Of a stretch of DNA of 64,000 nucleotides, positions 1 to 11,385 are shown piece by piece (the stretch's first letter is position 1; the number at the start of each line of letters is the position of its first letter). The notes beneath the pieces were generated by a model, which was not told the DNA's origin, made no database searches, and saw nothing but the letters and a program-made list of their open reading frames with translations. Where the stretch lies: positions 185,868,786 through 185,932,785 of the forward strand of contig CM053029.1 in assembly GCA_028564925.1 (NCBI GenBank), read 5' to 3'. The stretch is from Lithobates sylvaticus (Eukaryota > Chordata > Amphibia > Anura > Ranidae). The position numbers and the translations under genes were made by a program.

Positions 1-1040
1 TTATTTTGTTTTTACTTTATATCCCCTCTCCTTGCATATTGACAGCTTCAAAAAGAATGCTACATGAGTACCAATCTCTGTTCAACGTTATAGAAATACA
101 ATATAAATAGTGGAAATAAATACATAGTCACATCCTTGTAAATGATAATAGGTATAAGAAGTAAACTAACACAACCTCGTGGACTGGTTCCTGTTGGAAA
201 TAATGATATTGTATAATACAGACGGACATTCCATGAAAGCATGTATCTCTTATAAATAATGAACAATGACATCATTATAATCAAGCAGACTCAATTGCAA
301 AACAAGGAACATACCTCACAGTTAGAGACGCTCAGAGTTGCACAATCACATGTGGTTATATAATAGACTTGTCTGCGGTTATAACGGCAAACTCATTACA
401 AAATGAAGATTTGACCTCTCAGAGACAGAAAGAGGGAAACTAGTGTTTTCAGTCTCTTTTACGCATGTGTTTAATCAGGTAAGGAATAGTGCAATAATGG
501 TGTTGCAAAACATCAGCCTATACTGGGTAGTTAGATTTATCTACAAAAGTCAATTCAGTTAAAGTCCAATTGTACCTTCAAAGAATGTAACCAATAAACT
601 GTAAGTTCTTAATATTATGACACCTTGGTAAAGCCAACACAACAGGACCAACCCAAGCAGGGGTCATCTTTTAGGGCCCAATTGTGCCTTTAAAAAATGT
701 GACCTAAAAATGTAGGCAACAAAATCTTATTGCTAGCCCCCATAGAAAACTCAAGTGCAGCTAAAGAGTGCTGCATTCTGTGTGAGAGCAGCAGTCTCCG
801 AACAGCGCTTCAACGTGTCCCCACCTTTGTCACACAGCAGTGCAATCACTAGAGCAGAGAAAGCAAGCTTGGAGTTCTTTTCTATGATTAGTGGATCTAT
901 GAAAAAGGAAAAAAAAAGCAATAAGATGTTAAACACATGACTAGGGCAGTTCAGAGGTAGTCTGCCCTGAATTTTATTACGCCCAAGTCCAAGCCCAAGC
1001 CCATCCTTTTGTTATTCATGTTAATTGCAGCTATTAGAAT
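1..1040. other. no recognisable gene
   Basis: AT-rich DNA. The only open frames are short (about 60-75 codons) and show no domain that I recognise. No terminal repeats or target duplications were found. Confidence 0.5.
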
Positions 1041-1074
1041 AGAATATGTGTGATAAAGGGCTGCTATGGCCATT

Positions 1075-1320
1075 TAAAGCCAATATTGTGGACCCCAGTG
1101 GACCTTAACTGTATGTACCCTGTCACCTCTAACATCTGCTGGAAATGCCAGGAAGCTGCCTTCATATTTGGTGGGGCTGTTACCTGATTTCACAATTCTG
1201 TCAGAACATATTTCTTACCTATAGTTCTATGTACATTTCTGATATGCAGCCCACCTTGGCCATTGCCCACCTTACCCCGCCCATACCTGGAAATGGTGAC
1301 CTTCACTGCATGAACAGATC
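1075..1320 (+). pseudogene. LINE-1 ORF2 C-terminal fragment
   Basis: Two overlapping forward frames together show the C-terminal pattern of LINE-1 ORF2: CWKCQEA in one frame, then HIWWGCYLISQF in the next. This matches the Cys/His knuckle (CxxC...HxxWxC) near the end of the protein. The switch of frame inside the motif means at least one indel, so it is dead. It is a short fragment; neither the reverse transcriptase core nor a 3' poly(A) tail is attached. Confidence 0.65.
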
Positions 1321-1329
1321 AGGCAGATT

Positions 1330-2121
1330 TCACAGATGATATTTTTACCTGCTGTTCACTCTGGGTGCCAGGATATCAGGCACATGCGAGTTTAATATTT
1401 TTTAATTCTTTGGAATAAAAGTTTTTTTTAAACGGTACTGTGCAATGAGGTTTTCTCTATTCTATCCATCTATATGAGGAACATTCATCATAGTTAACTA
1501 ACGGTCCAGAGGATATCTACAGGGGTCACCCCACACATGCATTTGACCTAACTAGCAATAGTTGGTCCAATCTCAAGGGTGAGTGCACATCTACTAGGGG
1601 TGGCACCCTATTTTAAACACATAAGAAGCACGGAACTACTTATCAAGTCACAGCACTGTATGTGAGTTTTTCATCATTGTTCCACAAGCACCAGCACTTT
1701 TCACTTTGGACTGTATTATTTATTTATTTATTGATTGTTTTCAGAATTTTACAATTATTTTTCTGTATGTAGCCATGTATTGCATATAGCATTTAGCGCG
1801 GTATATTTATTCGTTATTTTTTATTGCCCTATTGTTGATGATCCCTTGATCCATCTCTACAATTAAAAAGGGCATCCTACGGCATTGTTTACTAGCGGCC
1901 CAGGTGACCATTTCCCAACACTGGAGATCTACAGTGTTGGGCAACATATCAATAGAAAGAGGGGGTGGGAGGGGTTTAGTAAATGATGTATTTGTATAGA
2001 AATATATAGTCACATGGTTATACAAGTCAGTGACCTTCCAAGATACGTCATCATGAGTTAACACGGGTCAACAGGCCATCTGGTTATGAATCATCATCTT
2101 GTCCCAGACAAACAAACCCAC

Positions 2122-2130
<9 letters not shown>
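1330..2130. other. AT-rich spacer without recognised gene
   Basis: Contains a short TTTA run near 1720-1735 and an 85-codon minus-strand frame (1807-2064) with no recognised motif. The stretch at 1640-1810 looks like a repeat tail, but I cannot name it. Confidence 0.4.

Positions 2131-2183
<53 letters not shown>
2131..2183. repeat. (TA)n microsatellite
   Basis: About 26 uninterrupted TA units. It lies at the 3' edge of the Tigger coding remnant; the open minus-strand frame runs into it as Tyr-Ile repeats, which are an artefact and not protein. Confidence 0.95.
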
Positions 2184-2185
<2 letters not shown>

Positions 2186-2754
2186 CACAGTGCTTATGCC
2201 AGCACCTTTCCAAACATTATTTGATAGTTGCAGATTTAAGCCATACTTGTATACTGAAATGGCCGAGCATGTTTTGGGCATATTACTACAATCAGTATCA
2301 TCATTAGAGTTACCAGCAGGGTCATCTGTGTCATTATTGGAGTTACAGGCAGGGTTATCAGGAGTTGTAGATGAGGGAGAAGACGGCAAGCAAATTATTG
2401 AACTGGTAGGGGTAGCTTGCAAGAAGAATTCTGTTAAGGTGCTCTGCTTTGTAATTTTCTTTTTTTCGTCATAAATTTCATGATAACATCGCATAAGTTC
2501 CTTCATCTGCCATTCCATTTTAGAGAATCTTTCAACATTTAATAAAGCTGCATTAACTTTTAAGAACACGTCAGCTAACCCCCTGACTGTGAACTTCTTT
2601 TGTACTTCCATTGTTTCCTCCTTTTCTTCCTCTCCCTGTTCTAAGTGCTGCTGTACTTCCAACTCTATTAAATCTTCCTTACTTAGCTCTCCCTCAACAA
2701 ATTCCACTAATTCTTTAATATCGGCCACTTCAACATCTAAGTCAAGGTTGTTAG

Positions 2755-3567
2755 AATACCTCCCAACTTTTTGAGATGGGAATGAGGGACACCGATTAGC
2801 AAAAGTATGTAGGCATAAGACACCCCCCTTACCACGCCCTCTTAAAGGAGATTTTAACGAACAAAAGATTAGTTAAACCCACAAGTGCTTTTTTTACCAC
2901 CACTATTCCTTTATACTGGCTTTTGGAACTTACAAATGCAGCAATTTAGAATTTTGATGCAATGTTTAGCAGTAAAAAACACTTTTTTAAAGACAAATAA
3001 TGCATTTTATATACAACTATAAGGCCCTTTTCACACTGGGGCGGGAGCCGCGGTGACGGTAAAGCAGCGCTATATTTAGCGCTGCTTTACCGTCGTTTTG
3101 CCCGCGGTATTCGGCCGCTCGCGGTGGGTTTTAACCCCCCGCGAGCGGCCGAAAAAGGGTTAAAATCCCCCACAGAGCGCCGCCATATCGGCGCTTTGCG
3201 GCGGTATTGCCGCGGTATTACCGTGTGTCCCATTCAAATCAATGGGAAGAGCGGTATAGGAGCGGTGAATACACCGCTCCTATCCCGCTCCAAAGATGCT
3301 GCTAGCAGGACTTTTTTTGCCGTCCTGCTAGCGCACCGCTCCAGTGTGAAAGCCCGCCGGCTTTCACACTGGAGTGAATGGGGCCGGTTTTTTCAGGCGG
3401 TGTACAGGCGCTATTTTTAGCGATGTACCGCCTGAAAACCGCCCCAGTGTGAAAGGGGCCTAAAGATCAGACCAAAATGAGGGACAAATGAGGAGGAAAA
3501 GAGGGACAGAGGGACTTTGTTCAAATCAGGGACAGTCCCTTGAAATCAGGGACAGTTGGGAGCTATG
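2755..3567. mobile_element. 813-bp DNA element with CTCCCAACT termini, inside Tigger
   Basis: Ends are inverted repeats of about 14 bp (AATACCTCCCAACT at the left, its near-complement AGTTGGGAGCTATG at the right). The 6-bp host sequence TGTTAG sits on both sides (2749-2754 and 3568-3573). Deleting the element with one TGTTAG gives an uninterrupted Tigger frame reading ...QLANNLDLDVEVADI..., which proves the boundaries. No coding capacity is seen. A 6-bp duplication does not fit the 8 bp of hAT or the 3 bp of Harbinger, so I leave the superfamily open. Confidence 0.9.
3023..3460. mobile_element. GC-rich PIF/Harbinger-like MITE, copy 1
   Basis: Ends GGCCC.../...GGGCC with TAA on both sides. 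The interior is GC-rich and highly palindromic, including a perfect stem around the tetranucleotide TATA near 3070. Other copies are at 44423-44825 and 52265-52700. The 3-bp TWA duplication is typical of PIF/Harbinger. This copy lies inside the 2755-3567 element, so it is the third layer of a nest. Non-coding. Confidence 0.85.
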
Positions 3568-4800
3568 TGTTAGCAAGTTGCACACTTTTTTGATTTATAA
3601 CTTCAACATCTGTTTCATCAAATTCGTCGCTATTGTTCACAAAACGCTTTAAGCATTTTTTCCATATACCCTGCATACACTTTTCTGTTACTCGCTTCCA
3701 AGCTAATGCAATGTTTTTCATGCAGTATAAAATGTTGTAAGCTTTCCAAAAATCACAAAGGGTAACTTCATCATTTTCAGCTGCTGCTACAGCTTTGGAA
3801 AAGGTGTTGTGCAAATAGTAGGCCTTGAATGTTGCTATTGCACCCTGATCCATGGGTTGTAGGATAGCAGTTGTGTTTTTAGGCAGATACACTACCTTTT
3901 ACGTCTGGATGTAGGTCATCAAGATGCTGGGGGTGGCCTGGGGCATTGTCAAGCAGGTGGATAATTTTAAAGGGAACACCCTTTTGCTGACAATAACGCT
4001 TGACCGAGGGTATGAAACAGTTGGTGAACCAGTCATCAAATAAAGCTTGTGTCATCCATGCTTTTTTTATTTGCACGATAATAAACAGGCAGTGTGTGCT
4101 TACTAACCTGCTTCAATGCACGTGGGTTCTGTGAACGATAGATGAGGAGAGGCTTTACATTGAACCCAGCAACATTTCTTCCCAACAACAATGAGACCCT
4201 GTCTTTAAAAGCCTTAAAACCGGGCATTGTTTTATCTTCTTTGTGTATATAGGACATTTCGGGCATTTTATTCCAAAAAAATCCAGTTTCATCCACGTTA
4301 AATATCTTCTCTAGACAGTAGCCACCTTTTTCGATGATTTTATCAAACTCCACCACAAATTTTTCAGCTGCTTCCACATCTGCACTTGCAGCCTCCCCAC
4401 TGATACTCCAATTGTGGAAGTTGAATCTCCCAAGAAACCTTTGAAACCATCCATGGCTTACTGTAAATGTTTTGGTCGAATCTTCTCCTTTGTTCACTTT
4501 CAAATTCTCAAAAATACTGCATGCTTTGGTCTGAATCAATAAAAGACTCATTGGCATTCTGTTTTCTATTTGGTTGTCAATCCATACTGCCAGAAATTTC
4601 TCCATTTCATGAATTAGGCCTTTCTGCTGCCTAGTTATTATGGCTTGATATCCTGTCAATGCTTTTACTGTTTCTTTCGCTCTCCGTGGGTCGGGGAGAG
4701 CTGGTCGTAAATCCGAGTGGTTGTTAAACAGGTAAGTTGTTAAACAAGCAGTATCTGTACTTACTGTATATACGACTGATGAAGTCATCGGCACATACAT

Positions 4801-5061
4801 CCTTCACCGTAAACGTCGGCTCCCCCACGCATGCACGGGAGTGACATCATCGTGGCTCCGGCCAATCACAGCACGTGTCCGCAGACACGGAAGGAAGATA
4901 GGTGAAGATGGAAGCGGCCTCCATTGGTAACATCGCAATGCTGGAATGCTTTGTTTTCAGGTAAGTTTCACATAATGTGCTAGTATGCGATGCATACTAG
5001 CACATTATGCCTTTACCTTGCAGGTAAGAGAAAAAAACTTGCTCAGCGGTTTACAACTGCT
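4801..5061. mobile_element. TTAA-type fold-back MITE remnant with perfect hairpin
   Basis: Sequence abutting the truncated N-terminus of the Tigger gene. It ends at 5061 in the inverted form of TTAAAGCAGTTGTAAACC next to TTAA (5062-5065). The centre has an 18-bp perfect inverted repeat, 4971-4988 and 4992-5009, with a GAT loop. The left end is not clear and may lie within 4700-4800. Confidence 0.55.
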
Positions 5062-5065
5062 TTAA

Positions 5066-5510
5066 GATCTAAAACAGTTAAAAACAATAACATGGAAAAA
5101 TTCCAAATTAGGATTAAAAACAAATACACAAATAAACAATCATGCAAATTATTGTGTTTGGAAGGATAATTATTAAAGCTAACAAATTAGGCAAGCATTT
5201 GTAATCTAAATAAAAATAAAACACACATGGATAAAAAAAAAAAACAATGAAGAAAGCAGAAAAAGGAAAAAAATAAAAAAGATAAATAAAGGAAATTTAA
5301 AAATAGAAAAAAGGAAGTAAAAAATTGAGTAAAATAAGTAAAGGTTAAAAAAAAAAACAAAAAAACCCAGTTTAACCTGAAATACCAGTATCCTAGAAAT
5401 GCTTTTAAATGGATAAAAATATATATTATAATTATTATTTCAGTATAAAATGCCCTAATGATAATCCCCTTCTTCCTCTTGCCTCTTTCTCACCCATCTG
5501 TTGTTCTTCT
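5066..5510. other. A-rich tract, no gene
   Basis: Long runs of A with scattered G between 5066 and 5370 give a strongly purine-biased strand. No open frame of note. Confidence 0.7.
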
Positions 5511-5512
5511 AA

Positions 5513-5909
5513 TGCCCCATACACACGATCGGACTTTCCGACAGAAAAGGTCAGACGGAATCATTTCATCGGATTTTCCGTTTGTGTGTGGGCTTTATTG
5601 GACTTTTTTTTTTTTCAAAAATTCCGATGGACCTAGAAATAGAACATGTTTTAAATCTTTCCGACGGAATCAATTCCTATCGAGAAAACCGTTCATCTGT
5701 ATGCTAGTCCGACGGACCAAATACGACGCAAGGGCAGCTATTGGCTACTGATTATTGAACTTCCTTTTCTAGTCCTGTCGTACGTCATTGCGTTCTAAAT
5801 GAACGGACTTTGGTGTGATCGTGTGTAGGCAAGTCAGTTTCAGCAGAACTCTGTCGGAAAGACCGTCAGAGTTTATTCTGACAGAATGTCTGGTCGTGTG
5901 TACCCGGCA
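5513..5909. mobile_element. CGGTCGGA-family MITE, copy 1
   Basis: Starts TGCCCCATACACACGATCGG and ends with the inverted counterpart ...CGTGTGTACCCGGCA; TAA on the left, TTA on the right. Rich in short CCGAC/GTCGG palindromes. Non-coding. One of nine recognisable copies in the window. Confidence 0.85.
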
Positions 5910-5922
5910 TTACACTATCTAA

Positions 5923-5937
5923 CCCCCCCCCCCCCCA
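5923..5937. repeat. poly(C) run
   Basis: About 15 consecutive C residues, directly after the preceding MITE. Confidence 0.9.
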
Positions 5938-6153
5938 CCATTCTTCCAAAAATTGCAGACATCCCTCCTTTCTACCATCTCGCCATTCCTATCCCCCGAC
6001 CTTACACCCCTTCTTAGTCCCTATCATCCTATCATCCTTACTTCTTGAACCCTCCTTTCTTATACTCCTGACAACCCCCCTCTTCGAAAGACATGCACAT
6101 ACATTATTTACTACTGTCCAGACTCAATTATCAGTAAACACTAAGCCAGTTTA

Positions 6154-6458
6154 AGCCCTTGTTCACACTGAACATGGCTTTGAAATGGTGCAAGTTCATC
6201 TGAACTCGCACCACTTTTAAAGGCGCATTTCAGTCCGAATTTAGGGGTGAATTGAAAGACATCTGTGCAGGTTCATGCACAGATCTCTATTGAAATCGCA
6301 CCCGAAGCTGCCAAAATTACTGCAGGAACTACGTTTGGAAATCGGTGCAGTGCCGCAGAATTGGCGGCGCACAGATTGGGACACTCCTATTGCTGGCAAT
6401 AGGCTCCAATTTGACATTTGATTTGACCTGTCAAATCGTGCCGATGTGAACGGGGGCT
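6154..6458. mobile_element. MITE with AGCCCTTGTTCACACTG end
   Basis: Left end AGCCCTTGTTCACACTG and right end GTGAACGGGGGCT are inverted. The interior has the repeated words 'GAAATCGCACC' and 'GGCGGCGCACAGATT'. A related, more decayed copy is at 10417-10695. Non-coding. Confidence 0.75.
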
Positions 6459-6501
6459 AAAACTCAGAGACCAACATGAACATTATAAGAATCCATTCTA
6501 C

Positions 6502-6686
6502 GGGGGAATTAATAAAAAGTCTCGGACACAAACTTTATCTCATCTTTGTCCTAATATGAGTGCAGCCAAACAGCTTTAAAATTTTTATTTTATAAGCTGT
6601 GTGGAAATAATGAAGGCTAGAAGCTAATTGGTTGCTGTGGGCAAAGGCACCAGAACTTGTCTCAAACACGTTTTATTAATTCCCCC
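6502..6686. mobile_element. 185-bp MITE, GGGGGAATTAATAAAA ends
   Basis: The first 16 bases are repeated inverted at the right end (TTTTATTAATTCCCCC). No coding capacity. The layout is like the elements at 54520-54692 and 55962-56202, which also end in a G/C run followed by A+T. Confidence 0.8.
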
Positions 6687-6689
6687 TTT

Positions 6690-7610
6690 GAGTTAAGATT
6701 GTCTGTAATACCTTTGTGTTTCATGTCTATAACAACTTCTATACTTCACAAAATTCTTGTAAAAGAAAAAAGAATAAATAGAAATGGAAAATGAAAATAG
6801 AGAAGCGGGAAGAAATAATAGAAAAATAAATTAAGAAAAATAAAGAAAAAGAAGAAAAGGGGAAAACCCTGTCCACGATGAAACGTGTTACGCATTGAAA
6901 TGCATTTCAATGAATATAAATAAATAGAAGTTTTATCTCATAATTGAATTGAAAATGGGTAGATCATTGTTGCATTCATAGGCTGTATGTGTTGGAATGC
7001 ACAGATCATGCACTCATGCCACCTATTGTGGTGAATAAAGTAAATGCAGGTAGGTTGTCTAATACTGTAGACCTGTTCATTAAAAGAATGGCAACACCCT
7101 TACGTCTGACACAATTTCAATTATAAATAACACGTTGTAACACTTTAATACATTTTTTTTCTCTTAATGAACGCTTGCTAGTGTTTCACCTGTTGCATGA
7201 TGTTCCTAAAAAAAGAGAAGCGTAGGAAGAACCAGCTGACGGAGTATGCGGAGAACACCTGATATTTATGTACTATGAAAAGGACGTATTGGTGTATTTG
7301 CTTCCTTTTGTTTTCCCCTATTAGGTCGATACTCAGAGCACGTTGTAAGAGGATGTTAATCTTTCTTGCTTTACAAAATAAGAAAGCAAGGAAGTGAGAT
7401 ATACGTTCCCAATTCCCTCTTCTCTTCATTGTGGTTAGGAACGACGTACATAAGAGTCACATCACAAGCATGACCGAAATCTAATTTCAGAACGTCATCA
7501 TTACCATATAAAAAAAAAAAACAACATTGAATATAGATTCCATTTTATCAGCTGATAGAAAGTGTTATTATTTATTTATATATACAGAGAGAGAACGTTC
7601 AATTTCTGTA
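6690..7610. other. unassigned DNA, purine-rich tract
   Basis: A purine-rich strand at about 6765-6865, then a repeat-like block with GATGAAACGTGTTACG near 6885. A minus-strand frame of 83 codons (7178-7429) has no recognised motif. Confidence 0.4.
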
Positions 7611-7617
7611 CCATCAA

Positions 7618-9275
7618 TTGCAGCCACTGTGCCATCAATCAGCCACTGTGCCCATCAAATGCAGCCACTGTGCCCCATCAAATGTAGCCACTGTGCCCAT
7701 CATATGCAGCCACTCTGCCCATCATATATAGCCACTGTGCCAATTTTATGCAGCCACTGTGCCCCATCAAATGCAGCCACTGTGCTCCATCAAATACAGC
7801 CACTGTGCCCCATCAAATGCAGCCACTGTGCCCATCAAATGCAGCCACTGTACCCAACAAAATGCAGCCACTGTGCCCATCAATTGCAGCCACTTTGCGC
7901 AACAAATGCAGCCACTGTGCCCATCATATGCAGCCACTGTGCCCCATCAAATGCAGCCACTGTGCCCCACCAAATGCAGCCACTGTGCCCCACCAAATGA
8001 AGCCACTGTGCACATCAATTGCAGCCACTGTGCCCAATCAAATGCAGCCACTGTTCCCATCATATGCAGTCACTGTGCCCCATCAAATGTAGCCACTCTG
8101 CCCCACCAAATGCAGCCACTGTGCCCCACCAAATGAAGCCACTGTGCCCACCAAATGCAGCCACTGTGCCCATCAAATTTGGGGCGGCACAGTGGTGTAG
8201 TGGTTAGCAGGCTCACCTAGCAGTAAGAAGGATCGCTGGTTCAAATCCCAACCACAACACTCCCTGCCTGGAGTTTGCATGTTCTCCCTGTGCCTGCGTG
8301 GGTTTCCTCCGGGTACTCCGGCTTCCTCCCACAATCCAAAGACATGCAGGTAGGTTAATTGGCTTCTGTCCAAAAATTGGCCCTAGTATATGAATGGGGA
8401 CTTTGGATTGTGGGCTCCTGGAGAGTAGGGACCAATGCAAGTGTGCAATGTACAGGGATAGGGACAATTGTAGACACTTACTCAGGTTGAACTGGATGGA
8501 CTGATGTCTTTATTCAACCTTACTAACTATGAAACTATGAAACTATGAAACTATGAAATGCAGCCACTGTGCCCATCAAATGCAGCCACTGTGCCCATCA
8601 AATGCAGCCACTGTTCCCATTAAATGCAGCCACTGTGCCATCAATTGCAGCCACTGTGCCATCAAATGCAGCCACTGTTCCCCTTCAAATGCAGCCACTG
8701 TGCCCATCAAATGCAGCCACTGTGCCTATCAATTGCAGCCAATGTGCCCCATCATATGCAGCCACTGTACCTATCATATGCAACCTCTGTGTCCCATCAA
8801 ATGCAGCCACTGTGCCCATCAAATGTGGCCACTGTGCCCATCAAATGCAGCCACTGTGCCCATCATAAGCAGCCACTGTGCCCATCATAAGCAGTCACTG
8901 TGCCCATCATAAGCAGCCACTGTGCCCATCAAAAGCCACTGTGCCCATCAAATGCAGCCACTGTGCCTATCAATTGCAGCCACTGTGCCCATCATATGCA
9001 ACCACTGTGCCCATCATATGCAACCACGGTGCCCCATCAACGGCAGCCACTGTGCCCATCAAATGCGGCCACTGTGCCCATCAAATGCAGCGACTGTGCC
9101 CATCAAATGCAGCCACTGTGCCCCATCAAATGCAGCCACTGTGCCCAAATGCAGCCAATGTGCCCAACAAATGCAGCCACTGTGCCCATCAAATGCAGCC
9201 ACTGTGCCCATTATATGCAGCCACTGTGCCCATTGTAAGCAGCCACTGTGCCCATCTTATGCAGCCTCACTGTGC
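7618..9275. repeat. 22-bp minisatellite (about 60 units)
   Basis: Tandem copies of a unit close to GCAGCCACTGTGCCCATCAA plus two bases, interrupted by a SINE at 8182-8557. Because 22 is not a multiple of three and the unit lacks stops in most registers, all three forward frames stay open and give Cys/His/Pro-rich pseudo-proteins such as CSHCAHQMQPLCP; these are not genes. Point differences between units are common, so the array is not freshly amplified. It ends close to DNA resembling a hAT-type right end (9807). Confidence 0.93.
8182..8557 (+). mobile_element. tRNA-derived SINE with LINE-like tail
   Basis: Starts GGGGCGGCACAGTGGTGTAG. The head has a pol III A-box-like block (GTGTAGTGGTTAGCAG) and a B box GGTTCAAATCC at 8238-8248. 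The central domain includes GTTTGCATGTTCTCCCTGTG and GGGTTTCCTCCGGGTACTCC. The 3' part reads GGTTGAACTGGATGGACT and ends in CTATGAAA repeats, matching the CR1/L2-type LINE 3' end at 36638-37062. It sits inside the minisatellite, flanked by AAAT on each side. It is not a working tRNA gene: the cloverleaf is not maintained. Confidence 0.92.
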
Positions 9276-9807
9276 CCCCAAGCCCACTGTCTGACCAGCA
9301 CTTACCCCATCTTGGTGGTGGGTCAGGCAGCGCGTGACGTCAATGAGCTGTGTGACGGGCAGTGCGTCAGGTAATGGCTCCCCCATGCTTCCCATGTGTC
9401 TCTTCTTCCTTTCTGCTAGGCATCCAATAGGATCGCCTGCGCCGTCAGCTAATCAGGTAATGGATATTAGACCCGTGCTTCCTGATTGGCGGAGAGGCGG
9501 TTCAGTGTTAGAAAAGCAAATATTAATTTACTTTTCTAACACACCTGGGTGGGCTCCAAGCGCAATGCTCTGCGCCCCGAGTCTATCTTTTTTGATAGAG
9601 CCTATGGCTCTAATCAGGTGCTTAAAAAAAACGCTGCTGTAATTCAGGCGCCCCGCGTCCGAAAAGGGGCCAGATGCCAGAATAAGGGGTGGTTCCGGCG
9701 GCCATGGATAGATTCATGCTATGCATGAATCTATCCATTCTACATATAGGGGGGGCGTGACAGAGGGGACGGCGCCCATGCGCGCTTTATGGGTGGGCCG
9801 CCCCTGA
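9276..9807. mobile_element. probable hAT-type element, right part
   Basis: GC-rich DNA after the minisatellite, ending ...GTGGGCCGCCCCTG and followed by an AT run. The terminal CCCCTG is typical of hAT ends. A similar end occurs at about 48037. The left end was not found, so the element's extent, and whether it contains the array, is inferred. It includes a 16-bp perfect hairpin at 9704-9738. Confidence 0.4.
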
Positions 9808-10397
9808 TATATATATATTTTTTTTGTTTGTTTCACTGAAAACTCTCCAACTACAAAGCACAAAAAAATTATAATGAACTGTTTTAACTCCCAATGTTAA
9901 GACCTGTTTTTGTCACATACATTTGCAAGACGTGAAGCCACACTGCTGTGTTGTGGCATCTTTGCAAAGTATGGTTCCTAACTCAAGACTCAATCTAAAG
10001 TTCCTAAGTATAGGACATATATAGCAATGCATTCATTTAGAGGTTACTAGGAGGCAGGTCCATCTTCTTTAAGGGCACATAACCTGCACACTAAACTGAA
10101 GCCGCTAAAGTTCCATGCATCAGGGGGGGTGTGATGCACATTTAAATTTTTTTAGTGTGAACTTTATTTTAAGTGCACAAAGTGATACTTCATTCATGTC
10201 TTCATGTCATTGCACTGTTCTTCCTGAGCAGTGATATGCAGGGTCATCCATAGAGATGTGATATTATGCAAACATCTATGACTAAGCCCATGGGTGGGTG
10301 AAATGCGTTGAAGAACTGAAGAATTTCTGAAGAATTTCTGTCACATTTGGACCTGTATCGAAGTTCCCTTCATTTATCCAAAAACACAGGTAACTGC
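9808..10397. other. unassigned DNA
   Basis: No recognised gene or complete repeat. Contains GTGAAATGCGTTGAAG near 10300, a degenerate form of the GAAAC-type motif discussed in the findings. Confidence 0.4.
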
Positions 10398-10416
10398 ATC
10401 TAATGTGAACGGACCT

Positions 10417-10695
10417 TAGTCTATATTCACACTGAATGTGGCATTGAAATCGTGCGACTTCACTTGAAATCACACCATTTCAAATCCGCATGTCATTGCG
10501 ACTTCCGGTGCGACTTGGCTGACAACTGTGCGGCCTTATGCACAAATGTCTATACAAGTAGCGCAGGAACTATTTTTTTCAAATCAGTGCAGCACCGCAA
10601 AGTAGGCGTTGCACAGATTTCAATGGTTCCATTGCCAAAAATAGGGTGCGACTTGTCATGCGATTTGACCTGTCAAATTGCATGACAAGTCACAC
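10417..10695. mobile_element. decayed MITE, relative of 6154-6458
   Basis: Shares CACACTGAA, repeated ATCGTGCGAC/ATCACACC words and GTTGCACAGATT with the 6154 copy. Immediately to the left (10398-10416) is what looks like the right end of another copy (ATGTGAACGGACCTTA). The right terminus is lost. Confidence 0.6.
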
Positions 10696-10980
10696 CAGTG
10701 GCTTAAAGTACAGGCACCCACCAGAAGCCCAACTTTGTTTAAAACAGCTGAAGACTCCAGGTGTGTGTATCCACCAATGCAAGTCCAAGTCAGATAGCTT
10801 TGAATTTGGGACCAGACATAGGGATGATATTTTCAGAAAGAAGGCTGGTTCATCTCATGACATGCCCTATTCTAAATGGAGACAGTTCAGCTATTCATTT
10901 TCCTATTGAGTCCAGTTTAATTAGGAGAAGTGATTGTGATGTAATGAGGCAACATGCTAAACATTATTAAAGGGTAGTAA

Positions 10981-11309
10981 TTCCCCGTATACGGTCGGAA
11001 ATTCCGACGGAAAATGTCTCTCACATTTTCAGACAACCAAATCCGATCTGACTTTTTCCGATCGTGTGTCGAGAATTCCAACGGACAAAGTGCCACGCAT
11101 GCTCAGATCAAATTACGAGACCAAAGCTATTGGCTACTAGCCTCTACGTAGTTCCGTCGTACGCAACAAACGTCACCACGTTCAGAATGATCGGATTTTC
11201 CGACAACTTTGTCCGACCGCGTGTTTGCAACACCAGTGTCGGACAAAATCCGTCGGAAAAATTAAGACGGATTTTGTGGTCGGAATTTCCGACCGTGTGT
11301 TACGGGGCA
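10981..11309. mobile_element. CGGTCGGA-family MITE, copy 2
   Basis: Left end TTCCCCGTATACGGTCGG, right end ACCGTGTGTTACGGGGCA, with TAA on both sides (10978-10980, 11310-11312). 329 bp, non-coding. Strong internal CCGAC/GTCGG symmetry. Confidence 0.88.
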
Positions 11310-11385
11310 TAAGAGTGCAGGGAAGGTCAGAAGGGGCTCATAGCTACCTATTGCAAGGGAATTTGCTTTGTATGCTTCTGCTTAA

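Larger units (their letters stand above)
2184..4800 (-). pseudogene. Tigger (pogo-type) transposase, broken and interrupted
   Basis: Minus-strand remnant of a Tigger/TIGD1-like transposase. In order: part of the Tc5-type DNA-binding domain (HEMEKFLAVWIDNQ), then the DDE_1 catalytic core with NVDETGFFWNKMP (first Asp), LLDNAPGHP (second Asp) and ILQPMDQG (third Asp), then the acidic C-terminal tail (ELSKEDLIELE, YHEIYDEKKK). The first 60 or so residues (N-terminal helix-turn-helix) are missing. Two single-base shifts are visible: one in an A7 run near 4050 and an extra base near 3893. A separate element (2755-3567) splits the tail. No intact protein is possible. The DDD triad and the motif NVDETGFFW make the family assignment secure; TIGD genes proper are host-domesticated, but this copy has no sign of constraint. 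Confidence 0.92.

Noticed and set aside
2086-2307. Forward frame with Tyr-Ile repeats looking like a membrane peptide
   Set aside because: It is the (TA)n microsatellite read through; the same artefact appears on the other strand and at 57533-57877.
8182-8260. A tRNA gene (A box and B box present)
   Set aside because: It continues directly into SINE central and tail domains and lacks a foldable acceptor stem; it is a SINE head.
7527-9374. Many overlapping frames encoding Cys/His-rich repeats that resemble zinc-finger or metallothionein-like proteins
   Set aside because: They are translations of the 22-bp minisatellite in three registers. The DNA repeat, not the protein, is the conserved unit, and there is no promoter or splice context.
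7553-9807. A complete hAT element enclosing the whole 22-bp array
   Set aside because: A hAT-like right end is present, but the only left-end candidate (CAGAGAGAG near 7586) does not match it and the flanking TA runs cannot prove a duplication. Kept only as a possible right part.
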